A DNA stretch of 64,000 nt from Azolla caroliniana (taxonomy: Eukaryota; Polypodiophyta), in the NCBI GenBank assembly GCA_043228905.1, contig JBHGNT010000001.1, positions 18,538,001 to 18,602,000 of the forward strand. Reading direction: 5' to 3'. Position numbers and translations under genes: made by a program. Positions 41,001 through 53,080 of this stretch are shown here, piece after piece. Within the stretch, counting starts at the first letter, position 1; every line of letters begins with the position of its first letter. The notes beneath the pieces were generated by a model. It saw nothing but the letters and a program-made list of their open reading frames with translations, searched no databases and had not been told where the DNA came from.

Positions 41001-42070
41001 ATGGATAGAGGAATGGCTAGCTCGCTCCCAATGGAGAAGCTCGATAGATCCCACTACGCATCTTGGTCATACAAGATGCACTAGTACCTGCTTGGGCATG
41101 GTTACTGGAGCTATGTCGACGGAACTAACGACACAGCACCGGATGTGGTTCACAAGGACTTCCTAGTGTGGGAACAAGCGGCAAGCAGAGTGATGTACTG
41201 CTTTGCGTCCAGTGTTGGAGATCAGTTGTGGAGCCATGCCGAGATGCCAAGACGCCAAAAGAAGCTTGGGGAAACCTGAACAAGGTTTTCGCGGCAAGCA
41301 CTACGACCCGAAAGTTGCAACTCCGACTGGAGTTGAGCAATGTCCGATAGAAGGACATGTCTGTAGACGATTACACGGCTCAAATCAAAGAGATCTGTGA
41401 CTCACTTGCCTCTATCAGCGTCACTGTATAGGAAGATGAGATGGTGCATATGTGTTTTGGGGCCTAGCGTCTAAGTTCAGAGCATTCCGAACGGCGGTAT
41501 GCACAAGGGAGAATACGTCGTCATTTTTCGACTTACAATCGATGCTCCTTGTAGAGGAGAACCACGCCGGTGCGTCAACGAGTGCACCCACCGACAATCG
41601 GATGTTGTACATGGAGGCAGATCGGCCCTGTGGGCGTGGTTGACGAGGCAGATCGACTCGCCTTGGTAGCGGCCGGCAAGAGTAGGATCGAAGGCACAAA
41701 GATAGTAGGGGGAGTCAAGGCGGCGCCGAAGGCCGACAAATAAAGGCCGACACGGAATGCTAGTATTGTGGTAAAAAGGGCCACCGAGAAAGCGAGTGCT
41801 AGAAGAAGCGCGTTGATTTGGACAGATCTAGAGCCGGCAAGGCCGACAGAGAGAACCGACAATACTCGCACTACACTGAACGATCGAGAAGATCCAAAAC
41901 TAGAAAAGCTGGTAAAGGGCCGCCAACCTTGGTGATGAAACACGAGGCTAACTCGATGAAGAAGACCACTTCCAAATCAGAGGAAGTGTGGTACGTTGAT
42001 TCCGGTTCGTCGAATCACATGACGAACCATAGAGAGTGGTTCTCTTTCTTGGAGAAACCGGAACAACCGG
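41001..42070 (+). pseudogene. Copia B gag and protease
   Basis: ATG at 41001: MDRGMASSLPMEKLDRSHYASW, the gag start of this lineage, with TAG at about 41083 in place of Gln. Gag continues in shifted frames to about 41640. A knuckle YCGKKGHRESEC with an upstream Cys lies near 41757-41810. Protease VWYVDSGSSNHMTNH at 41989-42030 is intact. Coding is cut at 42070 by the solo LTR and resumes at 43376. Confidence 0.82.
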
Positions 42071-43375
42071 TGTCGTGTGAATCTTCACAAACTATGTAAA
42101 AAATAATGAAGTAAGTATTTTAGATTAGATTAGTAGCTTGTTATAGAAAGATGGATGTTTGAGAAGAAAGGGAAATTAGAACTATGATTTATCCCACATA
42201 GATAGAAAGTTTGACAAGAAAGGGAAAATTATGACTATGATCTATCCCACATAGATAGGAAACTTAAGGTTCTGGCTATATAAGCACCTTGAGATCCCTC
42301 ATTTTTTATTTGTTATTAAGAGCACTTTGGCCACGTTGTCTAGAAGGATGAATGTGGCTAAGTTCCCAAAACTAGCTAGCAATAAAATGGAATCGATCGG
42401 TAATGGGAACCAAATCGGAACCGGCCGGCAAGCTAACTAGAACCAGTCGGCAAGCAAACTGGAATTGGAACCGACAAGCTAACCGAAACCGGCAGCAAGC
42501 TTACCAGAACCGACCGACAAGCAAAACCGGAAACCGAACAGCAAGCAAAATCGAAAACCGGAATCGGCCGGCAAGCAAAACCGGAAATCGGGCCGGTAAG
42601 CAAAACTGGAAACCGGCTAGCAAGCAAACCGAAACCGAAACCGAAACCGGCCAGCAACGAAACCGGAAGCGGTCGGCGATGGATTCGACGATCGGGTGGA
42701 ACTGGCTACCGGACGAGATTGGATCATGCAACAAACTAAAGTAAAGTGAAGAAAACTAAAGTAAAGGCCATGTGGACACAAGCAACTAAAGTTGGAGTGC
42801 ATGCATAAAGTAAAGGTGATGTGGAAGGTGTGCAACAAAAGGTGGAGATCATTCAAAAAGTTTTTAAAAAAAAACACTATGTGGAATGCATGCAAGTGTA
42901 TGGGGGAGAATAAGGAAAAATCCATCAATCAAGAAGGGGGCTATCACTCATAATTCCTAATTTCCATACGGGGGAAGGAAGCTATCTCTCAAGTAAACCA
43001 TAATTTCCATACGGAAGCAATCTCTCTAAAAATCCTAAATTCCTTAGAAAATCCATCTTACTCATAACCCTAAATTTCCATACAGAAGCTATTCAACTCA
43101 TAAAACCATAATCTCTTATCAAACCCTAATTTTCTATAGAATTCATATCTTAATTTCCTCTTATCTATTACTCTAGTAATCTCCATTAACTAAACTTTTT
43201 GTAATCTCAAATTTAAAATTGATTGTAATCTTTCTTTCCCTTTATTAATGAAATTTGTGAATCTTTCTCATTTTGTATTAATTGTTTAATAAAATCATAC
43301 GAATCCGATATCTTCCGGTCGGAGGCCCCGGGGTCCTGCCTCAAGTTCACGTATCCTCGTCGTATTTTCGCGACA
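42071..43375 (+). repeat. Solo LTR, TGTCG..CGACA, related to gag-only family
   Basis: A single LTR inside copia B. The left flank is CAACCGG and the right flank CCGGGAG, a 4-bp repeat CCGG (or ACCGG if the terminal A is shared). Its start TGTCGTGTGAATCTTCAC resembles those of the gag-only elements. It holds a CCGG-rich degenerate minisatellite (42405-42690) and TATATAA near 42275. No internal region remains, as after LTR-LTR recombination. Confidence 0.82.
42405..42690. repeat. Degenerate ACCGG minisatellite
   Basis: Repeats of about 22-26 bp around AACCGGCCGGCAAGCAAA. The (G)CCGGCAAG core resembles the array in the gypsy LTR (ACCGGCAAGG). Confidence 0.82.
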
Positions 43376-46300
43376 CCGGGAGTCATTGAAACCGGAGACG
43401 ACAGTCCTCACCATAATCGTGCATATTGGAGAAGTCCCTTTGAGCCACGTTAGACAGAGGGGGAAGTTGATGAATGTATTACACGTTCCAACTATCACGA
43501 AGAACCTGGTGTCAATCGGTCAGATCGTTGACCAGGGGATGCAGGTGCGGTTTACGCACCTTGGGTGCTTCATCGAGGAAGAGGGCCAGATTATTGCGCA
43601 AAGGCGCAGAGATGGGAGGATGTTCATCCTCAACACCAATGACGTCAGCACCGCTTTGTTCGCCAAAGGACAGAAGATAGAATCGAATATTGATCTTTGG
43701 CACAAGTGGATCGGCCACGTCAATTACTGGAGGCTTCAAGACCTGCAAACGAAACAAGTTGTTTTCAGTTTGCCGAAGATCAGTGGTCGGAAGGTCCAAA
43801 TATGTGAAGCCTGCCAACTCGGGAAGCAACATCGGCTTCCATTCCCCACCAAACAAAATCGTAGCCGTAACAAGCTCGACCTTATTCATTCGGATGTATG
43901 GGGACCGGCACATAATGTTAGTCTTGGCGGGAGTCGATACTTCATCTCCTTCATTGACGACTAGAACCGGCACACATGGATCTACCTCATTGAGCGGAAG
44001 AGTCAAGTCTTCGAGTGTTTCCGGAACCTGCAAAGCCTGGTTGAACGGGAAACAGAGAGGAGGATCAAGTGCTTGCAATCAGATGGCAGAAAAGAATATT
44101 TTTCTAGCCAATTCAACAATTATCTGCAACAAAAAGGAATTCGGAGAGAGTTTAGCTGTAAATACACACCGGAGCAAAATCATGTGGCCGAGAGGAAGAA
44201 CCGGTCGATTATCGACGCGGCAAGGTCGATGCTGGAGGAGAAGAGCATGCCCAAATTCTATTGGGTTGAGCTGGTCCGGATGTCCGTCTATATCCAAAAC
44301 CGGATCAGTGACAAGGTGTGCGCGCATGAGTTGTATTTCAGGCGCACGCCGAATTTGAGACACCTTCGGATATTCGGTAGCATTGCATATGTGCATGTGC
44401 CAGATGATAAGCGGAGGAAGTTGGATGCAAAGTCGGAGAAATGCATCCTGGTCGGTTACTCACATGAGCAAAAGGGGTATAAGTGTTATAACCCCCGGAC
44501 GAAGCAGGTCCGAGTTAGCCAGGATGTTGAGTTTGATGAGATGGCATCATGGTATGCCTTACCGGCTCCGACTTCCGACCCCAAACCGATACCAGAGGAT
44601 GAGGCTAGTGAGCCTGAACCGATCCAGTTAGAAGACGAAGGGTTCGAGACTCTAGATGTGAGTCCGGAATCGTTTCGGTTGAGCGGGCCGAACGAGCGAC
44701 TGGGTCAGACAAACCAGTCGAAAGATGAACAGATGAGTAATGGAGACTCTACCTTGCTCTCCCCATGCAAGGAACCGAGGAGACGGTTCACGCGCAAAGA
44801 GAAGGGGAAGAAGAAGATGTCGAAGCACGAAACCAGCAATGGTGAGTCGGATCGGAGCGGATTCGACTTCAAAAAAGAAGAAGGCGGGTATTTGGCAACA
44901 AAGACCGAACCGGCCAAGAAGTTACACCAGTCTTCCCACCATAAGAACCCCGTGAAGCGGTACGGGTACAATGAGTACATGGCGCATCATTATGCGTACA
45001 TGACCAAGGTGGTGGAAGTGCGTGAGCCGGAGAGCTACGCAGAAGTGGCAAAGGATGCAAATTGGCGTGCCGCTATAGAGGAAGAAATGTGGGCACTTGA
45101 TGCCAACAACACATCGAACCTAGTTGATCCTCCCCGACACTGTAAACCGATCGAATGTAAGTGGGTGTACAAGGTAAAGTACAATGTCGATGGTTCGGTT
45201 AACCAGTACAAGGCCCGGTTAGTGGCGAAGGGATACGCGTAGACCCACGGAATCGATTACGGCGAGACCTTCGCCCCGGTAGCGAAGATGACAACGGTTC
45301 GTGTGGTACTGGCGGTTGCTGCGGCAAGGGGGTGGCATCTTCACCAGATGGACGTGAAGAATGCATTTCTTCAAGGTGACCTTGAAGAATGGGTCTATAT
45401 GATCCAACCTTCCGGTTTCCAGTCGGAGATGAACAAGTCGGCGGTATGTCAGTTGCAGAAGTCACTTTATGGCTTGAAGCAAGCCCCCCGAGCTTGGAAT
45501 GCGAAAATCACGCACCGGTTGCATAAGATGGAGTTTGTGGCCTCCAAGTCTAACTCTTCATTGTTCATCCGGTAAGGTTCGGACGGTCTGGTTTGCATCT
45601 TCCTGTATGTTGATGATCTAGTCATCACCGGACCCGGACTCGATGAAATCAGCCGAGTCAAGTCCCAGCTGTCAGACGCATTTGAGATGAAGGGCCTAGG
45701 GGACCTTCACTATTCCCTTGGGATCAAGGTGGTCCGAACCCCCGACGGCATATTCCTCTTACAAAGACACTATGTGTTGAATATGTTGTACAAGTTTGGC
45801 ATGACGGAATGTCGACCAATCTCCACACCCCTGGACCGGAACCAAAAGCTCTATCCCGACTCCAGACCAGCCTGCGATGAGAAGCGATTCCAACAAATCG
45901 TCGAAAGCCTTATATATTTGACAATTACCCGACCCGACATCAGTTATCCGATCGGCGTGATCAACCAATATATGCATAAGCCAACCGTGGAGCACCTTCT
46001 ATGCGCATATCGAATTTTGTGATATGTGAGCGGCACGAAAGATCGAGGACTGTTATACTAGCATTGTATGACCGAAGAGCTAGTTGGCTACACCGATGCC
46101 GACTGGGCCGGCGATGCATTGGATCACCGATCCACCTCCGGCTATATGTTTTCCCTTGGTTGCGTGGTTGTTGTGTGGAGCAGCAAAAGGCAGCCAACAA
46201 TGGCCCTTTTGAGCATTGAGGTTGAATACCGGGGCACTACAGTTGCCACCTATGAAGCCATTTGGCTTCGGCGACTGCTGCAAGACCTGCGGATCGAGGT

Positions 46301-46540
46301 GCTAACCCCGATCCTGATCTACTACGACAACATCAGTAGCATGCAGCTCGCCAAGAACCCCGTACTCCATGCTCGCACAAAGCACATAGAAGTGCACTAC
46401 CACTTCGTGCGTGAGCGTGTCCTGAGCGGTGAGGTCGAACTTCGGTATGTTCATACGGATCGGCAAGTTGCCCGACATCTTCACCAAACCGCTCGGGTTG
46501 GACAAGTTGCAGCACTTCACCAAAATGCTTGGTATTCAGC
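43376..46540 (+). pseudogene. Copia B integrase, RT and RNase H
   Basis: After the solo LTR the frame resumes GVIETGDDSPH and VPLSHVRQRGKLMNVLHVPT. GAG-pre-integrase: DLWHKWIGHVNYWRL, CEACQLGKQHRLPFP. Integrase: LDLIHSDVWGP, CLQSDGRKEYF, HVAERKNRS; all three acids present. RT: WVYKVKYNVDGSVNQYKARL, DVKNAFLQGDLEE, FLYVDDLVITG intact. RNase H: GYTDADWAGDALDHRSTSGY, IYYDNISSMQLAKNP. Lesions: TAG at about 45241, TAA near 45574, TGA near 46021, TAG near 46058, and a one-base insertion near 46470. Each of these stops stands where relatives have Gln or Arg. Confidence 0.9.
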
Positions 46541-47194
46541 ATCTCGACGTGCCACACTTGAGGGGGAGAACAGGCAAAGACACCGGAACAGGAAAAGGCA
46601 AAGAAATTGCCAATTGCATTGGTGAGGGTAGAACCGACAAAGGGAGAGATAAGAAGAAGAAAGGAGCCGAGTCGACAAAGGAAGTTTACACATCCGAACA
46701 AGTCGAAACAACCAGCAGCGGCGGTAGAGTCAAGAAGGTCAGAGCCAACCGGAAGAAGAAGGCCAAGACCCGGACATGGTCCGATGTGGTGAAGGGCCTG
46801 GAACCGGTAGACGAATCAGGAGCGACCGATTCGGAGAAAAGCTAGAACAAATCGGAGACAGCCGATTCGGTTCAACAAATGAATTCAGAAGAACTAGATC
46901 CATTCAAGGCCAAGAGGACGAGAATGCAGCAAAAGTCGACACCAACACGAAGGAATCGGCGAATCGGAAAGCGCCGAAGTCACAGCAGCGAGGGAGCTTA
47001 AATTGGGCTTGTTGAGTAGACAAGCCGACCAAGGAGGTCGAGGTGCGTAGAATAAGAAGGGTCACGGAAAACGGGACCGGACCGGACGAGGAGCGCGAGC
47101 GAGGAGGATTGAAGCCAAAAGGAGCCAGGTGGAAGGACCGACTGCCATGGAGACTGACACTACGATTTGACCTCAAGTTGAGCTTGAGGGGGAG
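46541..47194 (+). pseudogene. Copia B post-RNase H charged extension
   Basis: After VPHLRGR, where a PPT-like TTGAGGGGGAG occurs (46560-46570), coding continues with a Lys/Glu/Thr-rich stretch (GKGKE, DKKKKGAE, KAKTRTWSDVVKGLEP), stop near 46842, and in other frames up to VELEGEC-like sequence ending at the true polypurine tract. It corresponds to the extension in copia A (12963-13500) and copia C (54420-55051). Confidence 0.72.
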
Positions 47195-47523
47195 TGCTAA
47201 GCGACAAGCTCAATCAGATCCGGATCGGCTGAATAAGCCTGAGCCGGATCGGTGAGTCGGTGAGCTGGGGAGTCGGTTAACCGAATCCAGTAGTAATCGG
47301 GAGCCTAGTAATAGCCTAGACTACTAGGTAGTTAATGTCTCGTAGTTAGTGTCAGACGCTCATGTAAGCATTGAAGTACACCGTACTTCTCTCAGTCCTC
47401 TTAGGACTTGTATAAATAGTGTTGTTGAGCACGTTGTATATACAGAGAATTTTACAGAGTTGTTGATAATAGATTCAAGTTGATCTGCTCTTTCTCTGTC
47501 TCTCCTGCGTACCTTCTATGTAT

Positions 47524-47560
<37 letters not shown>

Positions 47561-47593
47561 GCTATCCGGCTGAGCCGGTTGTGTAACGCTTCC
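47195..47593 (+). repeat. 3' LTR of copia B, truncated
   Basis: Starts TGCTAAGCGACAAGC after GAGGGGGAG. Palindrome at 47373-47389, TATA near 47411, CT run at 47527-47558. It stops at GCTTCC, about 25 bp short of the 5' copy. Confidence 0.8.
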
Positions 47594-47889
47594 CAACGAG
47601 GCAGGAAGAAGATAATGCGATGAGGTATACCCCAGACGCGGGTGGAATCCCGACGTGCGATAGAGCTCACCTCGGAAAAGTTGCGATTAGACATTCCTTT
47701 GCTGGATCTCGATGAAAGCGTGGTCGATTCTACACTTATCGAGCATGGCTTCATTGGATAGGAGGTCATCTCCGGAGTTCACCTAGACTTCGAAACCACC
47801 AACAGAAGTGGTTTTGAAACCAACCACAGTAGTAATCACACACCGCTTATAACAGATCATGTGCATGACAACATTAACCTTTACAACTC
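47594..47889. other. No recognised feature
   Basis: Unassigned sequence between copia B and a gag fragment. A short minus-strand stretch (ARRDSTRVWGIPHR) is open but not identified. Confidence 0.35.
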
Positions 47890-48262
47890 CAACAACATGA
47901 CGTTTTCGTATCCCCATTAAAATGGTGAACCTGATGCAGAGGCACGTGTGAGGTCATTCCTCAACATGTGGCAAGCCAACCACGTGTAGCAACAACAAGT
48001 GAAAGATGATGCCAACACGTCGGAAATCGCAGAGTTCGGGCTCACTCTCGACGGCAAGGCGGCAAGGCAACATTCACAGGTCAACTTGGCCATGATTACG
48101 ACTTTCGAACAACTACGAACGGTGTTCCTTCGCATGTTCCATTGACACGTTCCACAACAAGAAATTATTAGTCAATTCTAGTCGATTCGATAGTATGACC
48201 ATGAACCCATTTCCGACTTCCTAATCCATTTCCAAAATCTCCAGAGCTAGTAAACACAGCTA
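47890..48262 (+). pseudogene. Retrotransposon gag fragment
   Basis: Plus-strand frame: GEPDAEARVRSFLNMWQANHV, stop, QQQVKDDANTSEIAEFGLTL, FEQLRTVFLRMFH, stop, HVPQQEIISQF. This has the length and spacing of the Retrotrans_gag domain of gypsy elements, in which short strand-helix repeats form the capsid. It is isolated and broken by stops. Confidence 0.62.
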
Positions 48263-48745
48263 CCCACGGAAGGGGTTTAAATTAATCGGTGACATATAGA
48301 ATATATATATAAGGGTATTAATAAATATTTGAAAATATATTTACATAAGGGTATTATCAATTATGCTGGAAAACAATTTTATATAAGCCCATGAAATATT
48401 AGATATTTTAATGAGATAGTAAAGAATATATTATGCAAACAATACTCAAATTTGGAGTAGCATACATACATACATATACATGCATGCATCCATATATACC
48501 TACATTCAAACATTACATCCATGAATATGTATATACATACATTATACCCATTTATACATGCATTCTGACTAAACATAAATATATGTACAAATATATATTA
48601 CCATATGTAAATATGTACATACACATACATATATACATTACATATTAGAATCAACCATATATATTGACATACATATATATATATAACATACATAACATTA
48701 CATGTTACATATATATACATTACACATTCTTACAAACATATTTTA
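48263..48745. repeat. AT-rich DNA with TACATA repeats
   Basis: From about 48430, TACATACATACATATACATG-type repeats like those at 34915 and 36485, but without the longer core. Confidence 0.7.
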
Positions 48746-48972
48746 TATTGTGGTGTCCCTTTCATGCGAGTGCATGCCTCTTAACACACCACCCTTTCGC
48801 ACAACCTTTTGGGACGCATGTAGCTAGGCTGGCCCAAAATGGGTACCTTTGTATCTTCTATAAATTGAACGATAAGTAAGAATCTAGGCAAGCTGGTTTG
48901 GTTTCCTTTTATGTGCATTTCACATAATTGGTGGAGAAGCGAGGTAAAATTTTAGCCATTACCACTTAGTTC
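48746..48972 (+). repeat. Possible 5' LTR end of gypsy H
   Basis: TATA-like CTTCTATAAATTG at 48856, then TTTCACATAATTGGTGGAGAAGCG near 48921-48944, which could be an LTR end followed by a primer site (TGGTGGAGAAGC). Coding starts at 48973. Only one copy exists. Confidence 0.4.
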
Positions 48973-51476
48973 ATGGCATCCCAATTCCCTTCCGTTGCCT
49001 CAAACATCGATACCTCGATGGAGCCCGAGTTCTCGCAACCTCACGAACGACCACCCCCTTTCCAAATAGAGCAGCTCCTCCAACTCCTCTCCAACTTCAT
49101 GCTTCAAATCAACCACACAAATCAAGCTATGCTCTCCTTCCTCTTCGCTAACAATGACCACACTCAAGATCGGTCAAATTTCAACGTCCACCGAAAGACC
49201 TTCTCCAGCTTGCCTTCCGAGGATGTCTTAGCCTAGTTGGACCACTTTGAGATGATCTCCAGCTACCACCGATGGTCTGACGAGCACAAAGCTTTGGAAG
49301 TTCGTTGAAAATGTCGTCGCCACCTGGTACGTCCAACAATCAAGCGACCTGATAGAGAACTGGGTGGTCCTCCGAGATCTCCTCGTGCAAAACTTTGCCC
49401 ATCAAAATTCGGCCAAAACGGTGTTACAACAACTCGAAATGTTGCGGCAACAAGCACACGAACCCGTGGGCCAATTTGGTGTTCGCCTCAATCAACTCCT
49501 CGTTCGTGCTGACACTACCATGCTCGAGCATGTGAAGCTTTTCTTTTTATGGCCCCGTTTGCGCCATGACATCACTCGTCGCGCTCGGGACCAAGGTCCC
49601 AAGACAGTCAACGACGCCATCCTCATTGCCCAATTCATTGAAGCTTGTACGTTATTTGACTCCCAACCACGTTGGCGGCCCCCATGGACATTGATGTCCA
49701 AAACATACAATTGTAGGCTCGCCACAACCTTCCCAATCGCGATGCCCAAGGGCGCCCAAAGTGTTTCTATTGCAACAATTATGGACACGTCCGACGTCAC
49801 TACCGGAAATTGCAACAACAGTCTGAGAAGCAACAAGTCTAGATAACTATGGATGACGCGGCATCGTTGCCTGAGTTTCCGGGGTACTGATGGAAGAGCT
49901 AGCCTTCCACATCCAAGCGTCTGTCTCTTCCAGTTCGCAGGTATGTACCGCTCTCGCCACCATTAATCACTACACCCACACCATCTTGTTAAACTCTGGT
50001 AGTAGTATCTCTTCCATTAGCACCGCCTTAGTTCACCATATAGGTCGCCCCACATCCACCGCTCCTTCCATCCAAGTCCTTTTTGGCGATCAAACATCGT
50101 TACCACTCTTGCACGCAAGTCCAGAGCACCTTCACCTTAGGAACTCTGACCTTCTCACACCACTTTTATGTCTTGCCCCACCAACTCTTTACCCTGACCT
50201 TAGGTTGTGATTGGTTCCTCAAGCGTCACGTTGTGATTGATTTTGATGCCCATAAACTTCTTGTCCCACATGCTCCCGCTATCCCCCTTCTACACAATAG
50301 CTCCCCTATCCCCCACCTTAGCCAAGTCCAGGTGGCCCTTAGTCCAAAGGATCCATTGGTCTCCATGCGCCAATTATTAGCTCGTTTTCCGTCACTAACC
50401 CTCCAACCCACGCATGCTCCTACTATCTCTTTCCCGATACAACAAGCCATTCATACCGGTGAAGCCACTCCGATCCACATGGCTACCCGCCGACGTTCCC
50501 CCCTTGACCACGATCGTATTGATGTTGCCGTCACCGACATGCTCACCAAAGGTATTATCATTCCTTCCACCTGTGATTAGGTTTTGGAACCCCACCTAGT
50601 CAAGAAGGATGATTGCACCTTCCGCTTTTGCATCGACTTCAGGACTCTCAACAAAGTGACTATCCAAGACCTCTATCCGCTCCCTTGCATGGACAACCCC
50701 TTGGATCAAATCAGTGGCTCTCATTATTTCACCTCCCTAGTCTTAGCCTCGAGATATTGGCGAATCCCCGTAAAGCCTTCTAACACCCACAAGACCGCAT
50801 TCCGCACACATCGCGGGGTATTCCAATTCACGCGCATGTCGCTCGGCCTGTGGGATGCCGGCAGCACATTCTAATGCATGGAAAACTCCATCTTCACCGC
50901 CCTTATCAGCAAAGGTGTCCTCGTTTATCTCAATGACATCCTTATTCACACAGACACTTGGGAGGACCTTCTACAAACTCTCGCCGAAGTCCTCGCTTGC
51001 ATAACTAAACATAACGTGCAACTCCAATGGAAGAAGTGTCGATGGGGAAGCCCTAGACTCCATTTTCTTGGCTTCATCATGTCTAGTGATGGAATCCATA
51101 TGGACATTGCAAAAGGTGGTAGCCATCACCGATTACCCCAACCCCACCTCAATAAAATCATTGCAACATTTTTTGGGCATGATCACCTTTTCACGAACCT
51201 CTCCTTGGTCACTTTTCCCTCTACCAACTCTTGAAGAAAGGTGTGTCATTCATTAGGGATCCTCCTTGCGAAGTTAGGTTTTGTCACCCCAAAACCATGG
51301 TCTAGGAATGGGGGTTGCTCGCCCATCCACACTTTGACCAACCATTCACTTTGCAGACAGACACATCAAACCATGGGTTAGGAGCCGTCCTCTTGCAAGC
51401 TAATTGCCACGGGCAAGAAAAGGCTATCACCTTCATTAGCCGCACTCTCACACCAGCTAAACACAACTACTCAACC
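48973..51476 (+). pseudogene. Gypsy H gag, protease, RT, RNase H (dead)
   Basis: Gag from ATG 48973 (MASQFPSVASNID). A knuckle reads CFYCNNYGHVRRHY near 49758-49800, its final Cys replaced by Tyr. The protease loop reads LLNSGSSISSIS near 49987, Asn in place of the catalytic Asp. RT: VKKDDCTFRFCIDFRTLNK and the active site VYLNDILIH near 50923, again Asn for Asp. Then FLGFIMSSDGIHMD and the RNase H start LQTDTSNHGLGAVLLQ. Coding ends at 51476 within NYSTT, where minus-strand sequence of another gypsy begins. Three catalytic or binding positions are lost through G-to-A changes. Confidence 0.87.
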
Positions 51477-53080
51477 ACCGTTCCACATCCTCCGGTCTTT
51501 GCTCGAGCTGCCGGATCCGCGCCGCTAACAACTCCTCCCGGCTCATCTCGTCTTTCCAGTCCACCACAGCCCATGAGGAGATCGTTCGCTCCATTGGCAT
51601 GACCGGCTTCTGCCCGTACATCAACTCCGTTGGCATGAACCCGGTTACCGAACTGTGCGTAGTTCGGTCGGCCCACAACGCATAGGGTAAGAGTCGCGGC
51701 CAATTTCCGACTTGGCCTCCACCTGCCCGCACTAACGCTTTGACGATCAGCTCGTGTCCGCATTCCACCTTTCCGTTCGCCTCCGGATTGTACGCCATGG
51801 TGAGCGAGAGTTCAACCCCTAGCCAGTCATACAACTCTTCAACCTCTTGTGTGTCTAGTTCTCTATGGTCGGCTATGATCTTTCCTACGCACCCGTACTG
51901 GCATACCACCTCTTCGATCAGAAATCAGCATACGCTCGCGATCGTTTTGTTCGTCAGTGCTCGACCTTCCACCTGGTTTGTCAGGTCCTCCCGTGCCAGC
52001 ACCAGGTATCGCATCTGCCCTACCCTCATCGGCATCGTCACCCTCTACGAAGCCCGTCTTTTCTTCAACAGGGTCACTCCACCCGGTTACCTCCCGGACC
52101 CGTCTTTCCGCGCGGTCCGCTTCCTCTTTCCTCAATCGTATGCCAGCGAGGCCTTCTAGCATCAACGGCCAGAACCCAGAGTTCTTCGTCTTCTGGACTT
52201 CGTCGCTCGACCCGGATTCCTGCCGCCGCCGAGTAGTGGACAGTCTCCACGTGGCGAGCCGCCGCTTCTTCCATCAGCCGCTCCATTCCCCCTCGTCCAA
52301 CATTCAATTCCAGGGTCCTCCTGGTTTCTCTAACGTGTACACGCACGCCCATTCCACAGGTACACAACGTTAGACCTTATCACTTCAACGAAATCCCCGT
52401 TGTCCTTCCGGGCGTGGCCGACCGCGTCGCACCATAAGCACTGATGCCCGGCCGAAGGCCTTTGGTCACGGGCTTGTTCGCCATTGTCCCTCCATGCATG
52501 TGCAATCTGGAGGTCCCTCACCATCTGAGTTAGCTCCTCCAGAGCCGCACCTCCGGACGGGCCTTTGACCACGTTGGTCGAAGTCGAGCCGGTGTCTAGC
52601 CAATCTTGGGTCTCCTCCCTTCGTGTCGGTAGGGGTACCTCGAGCTTACTTGCCGCAACAGAGCTTGCCCCCGCCGTGCCTTTATCGACCCAATCTTGCC
52701 GTTTGTTGAAACGGCCGCAGACTCTCTTCACCACGGCCCAATCGGCCGTCAACCCATCGTCGGTCTCCCGCAGGAGGCCCACTTGCTCCCGGTCCCTCAC
52801 GTCCACTGATTTAACAAACAATAGGACACGACTTGTGTCCAGTACGGTCCGGTCTAGCGCCAAAAGATGCGCAAAGAGTTCTTCAAACTCCCGGAGGAGC
52901 ACCGACGCGTTTCTCCCCTTTTCGGGGGGGTCTCCACCCATTCCATGAAGTCTCGCTTCGATAGCTGAAGCGCGTCATCAAGCCCATATTTCTCAAGGAG
53001 TCGACCTTCAAATTCTTCCCAGGTCTGGCTCTCAGCCCGTACCTTGAGCACCTCCGCATGGATGCTCGGCATTGCCACTC
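51477..53080 (-). pseudogene. Gypsy gag fused to integrase by deletion, minus strand
   Basis: On the minus strand, gag comes first: MAMPSIHAEVLKVRAESQTWEEFEGRLLEKYG (53078), LDRTVLDTSRVLLFVKSVDVRDRE, and a knuckle CLWCDAVGHARKDNGDF near 52400-52450 whose last Cys is Asn. Next come GGMERLMEEAAARH and REVTGWSDPVEEKTGF. Near 52040 the sequence jumps to integrase: RYLVLAREDLTNQVEGRAL, IADHRELD, AYNPEANGKVECGH, RTTHSSVTGFMPTELM, to about 51460. Protease, RT and RNase H, about 2.5 kb in the intact relative, are missing. It is a diverged relative of the element at 15676-23070. Confidence 0.82.

Larger units (their letters stand above)
40476..47593 (+). mobile_element. Copia element B with nested solo LTR
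   Basis: 5' LTR 40476-40908, primer site 40909, gag, protease, integrase, RT, RNase H, coding extension, polypurine tract, 3' LTR 47195-47593 (truncated at its end). A 1,305-bp solo LTR interrupts it at 42071. It is the same lineage as copia A, C and the remnant at 6236. Many stops, mostly at expected Gln or Arg codons. Confidence 0.88.
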
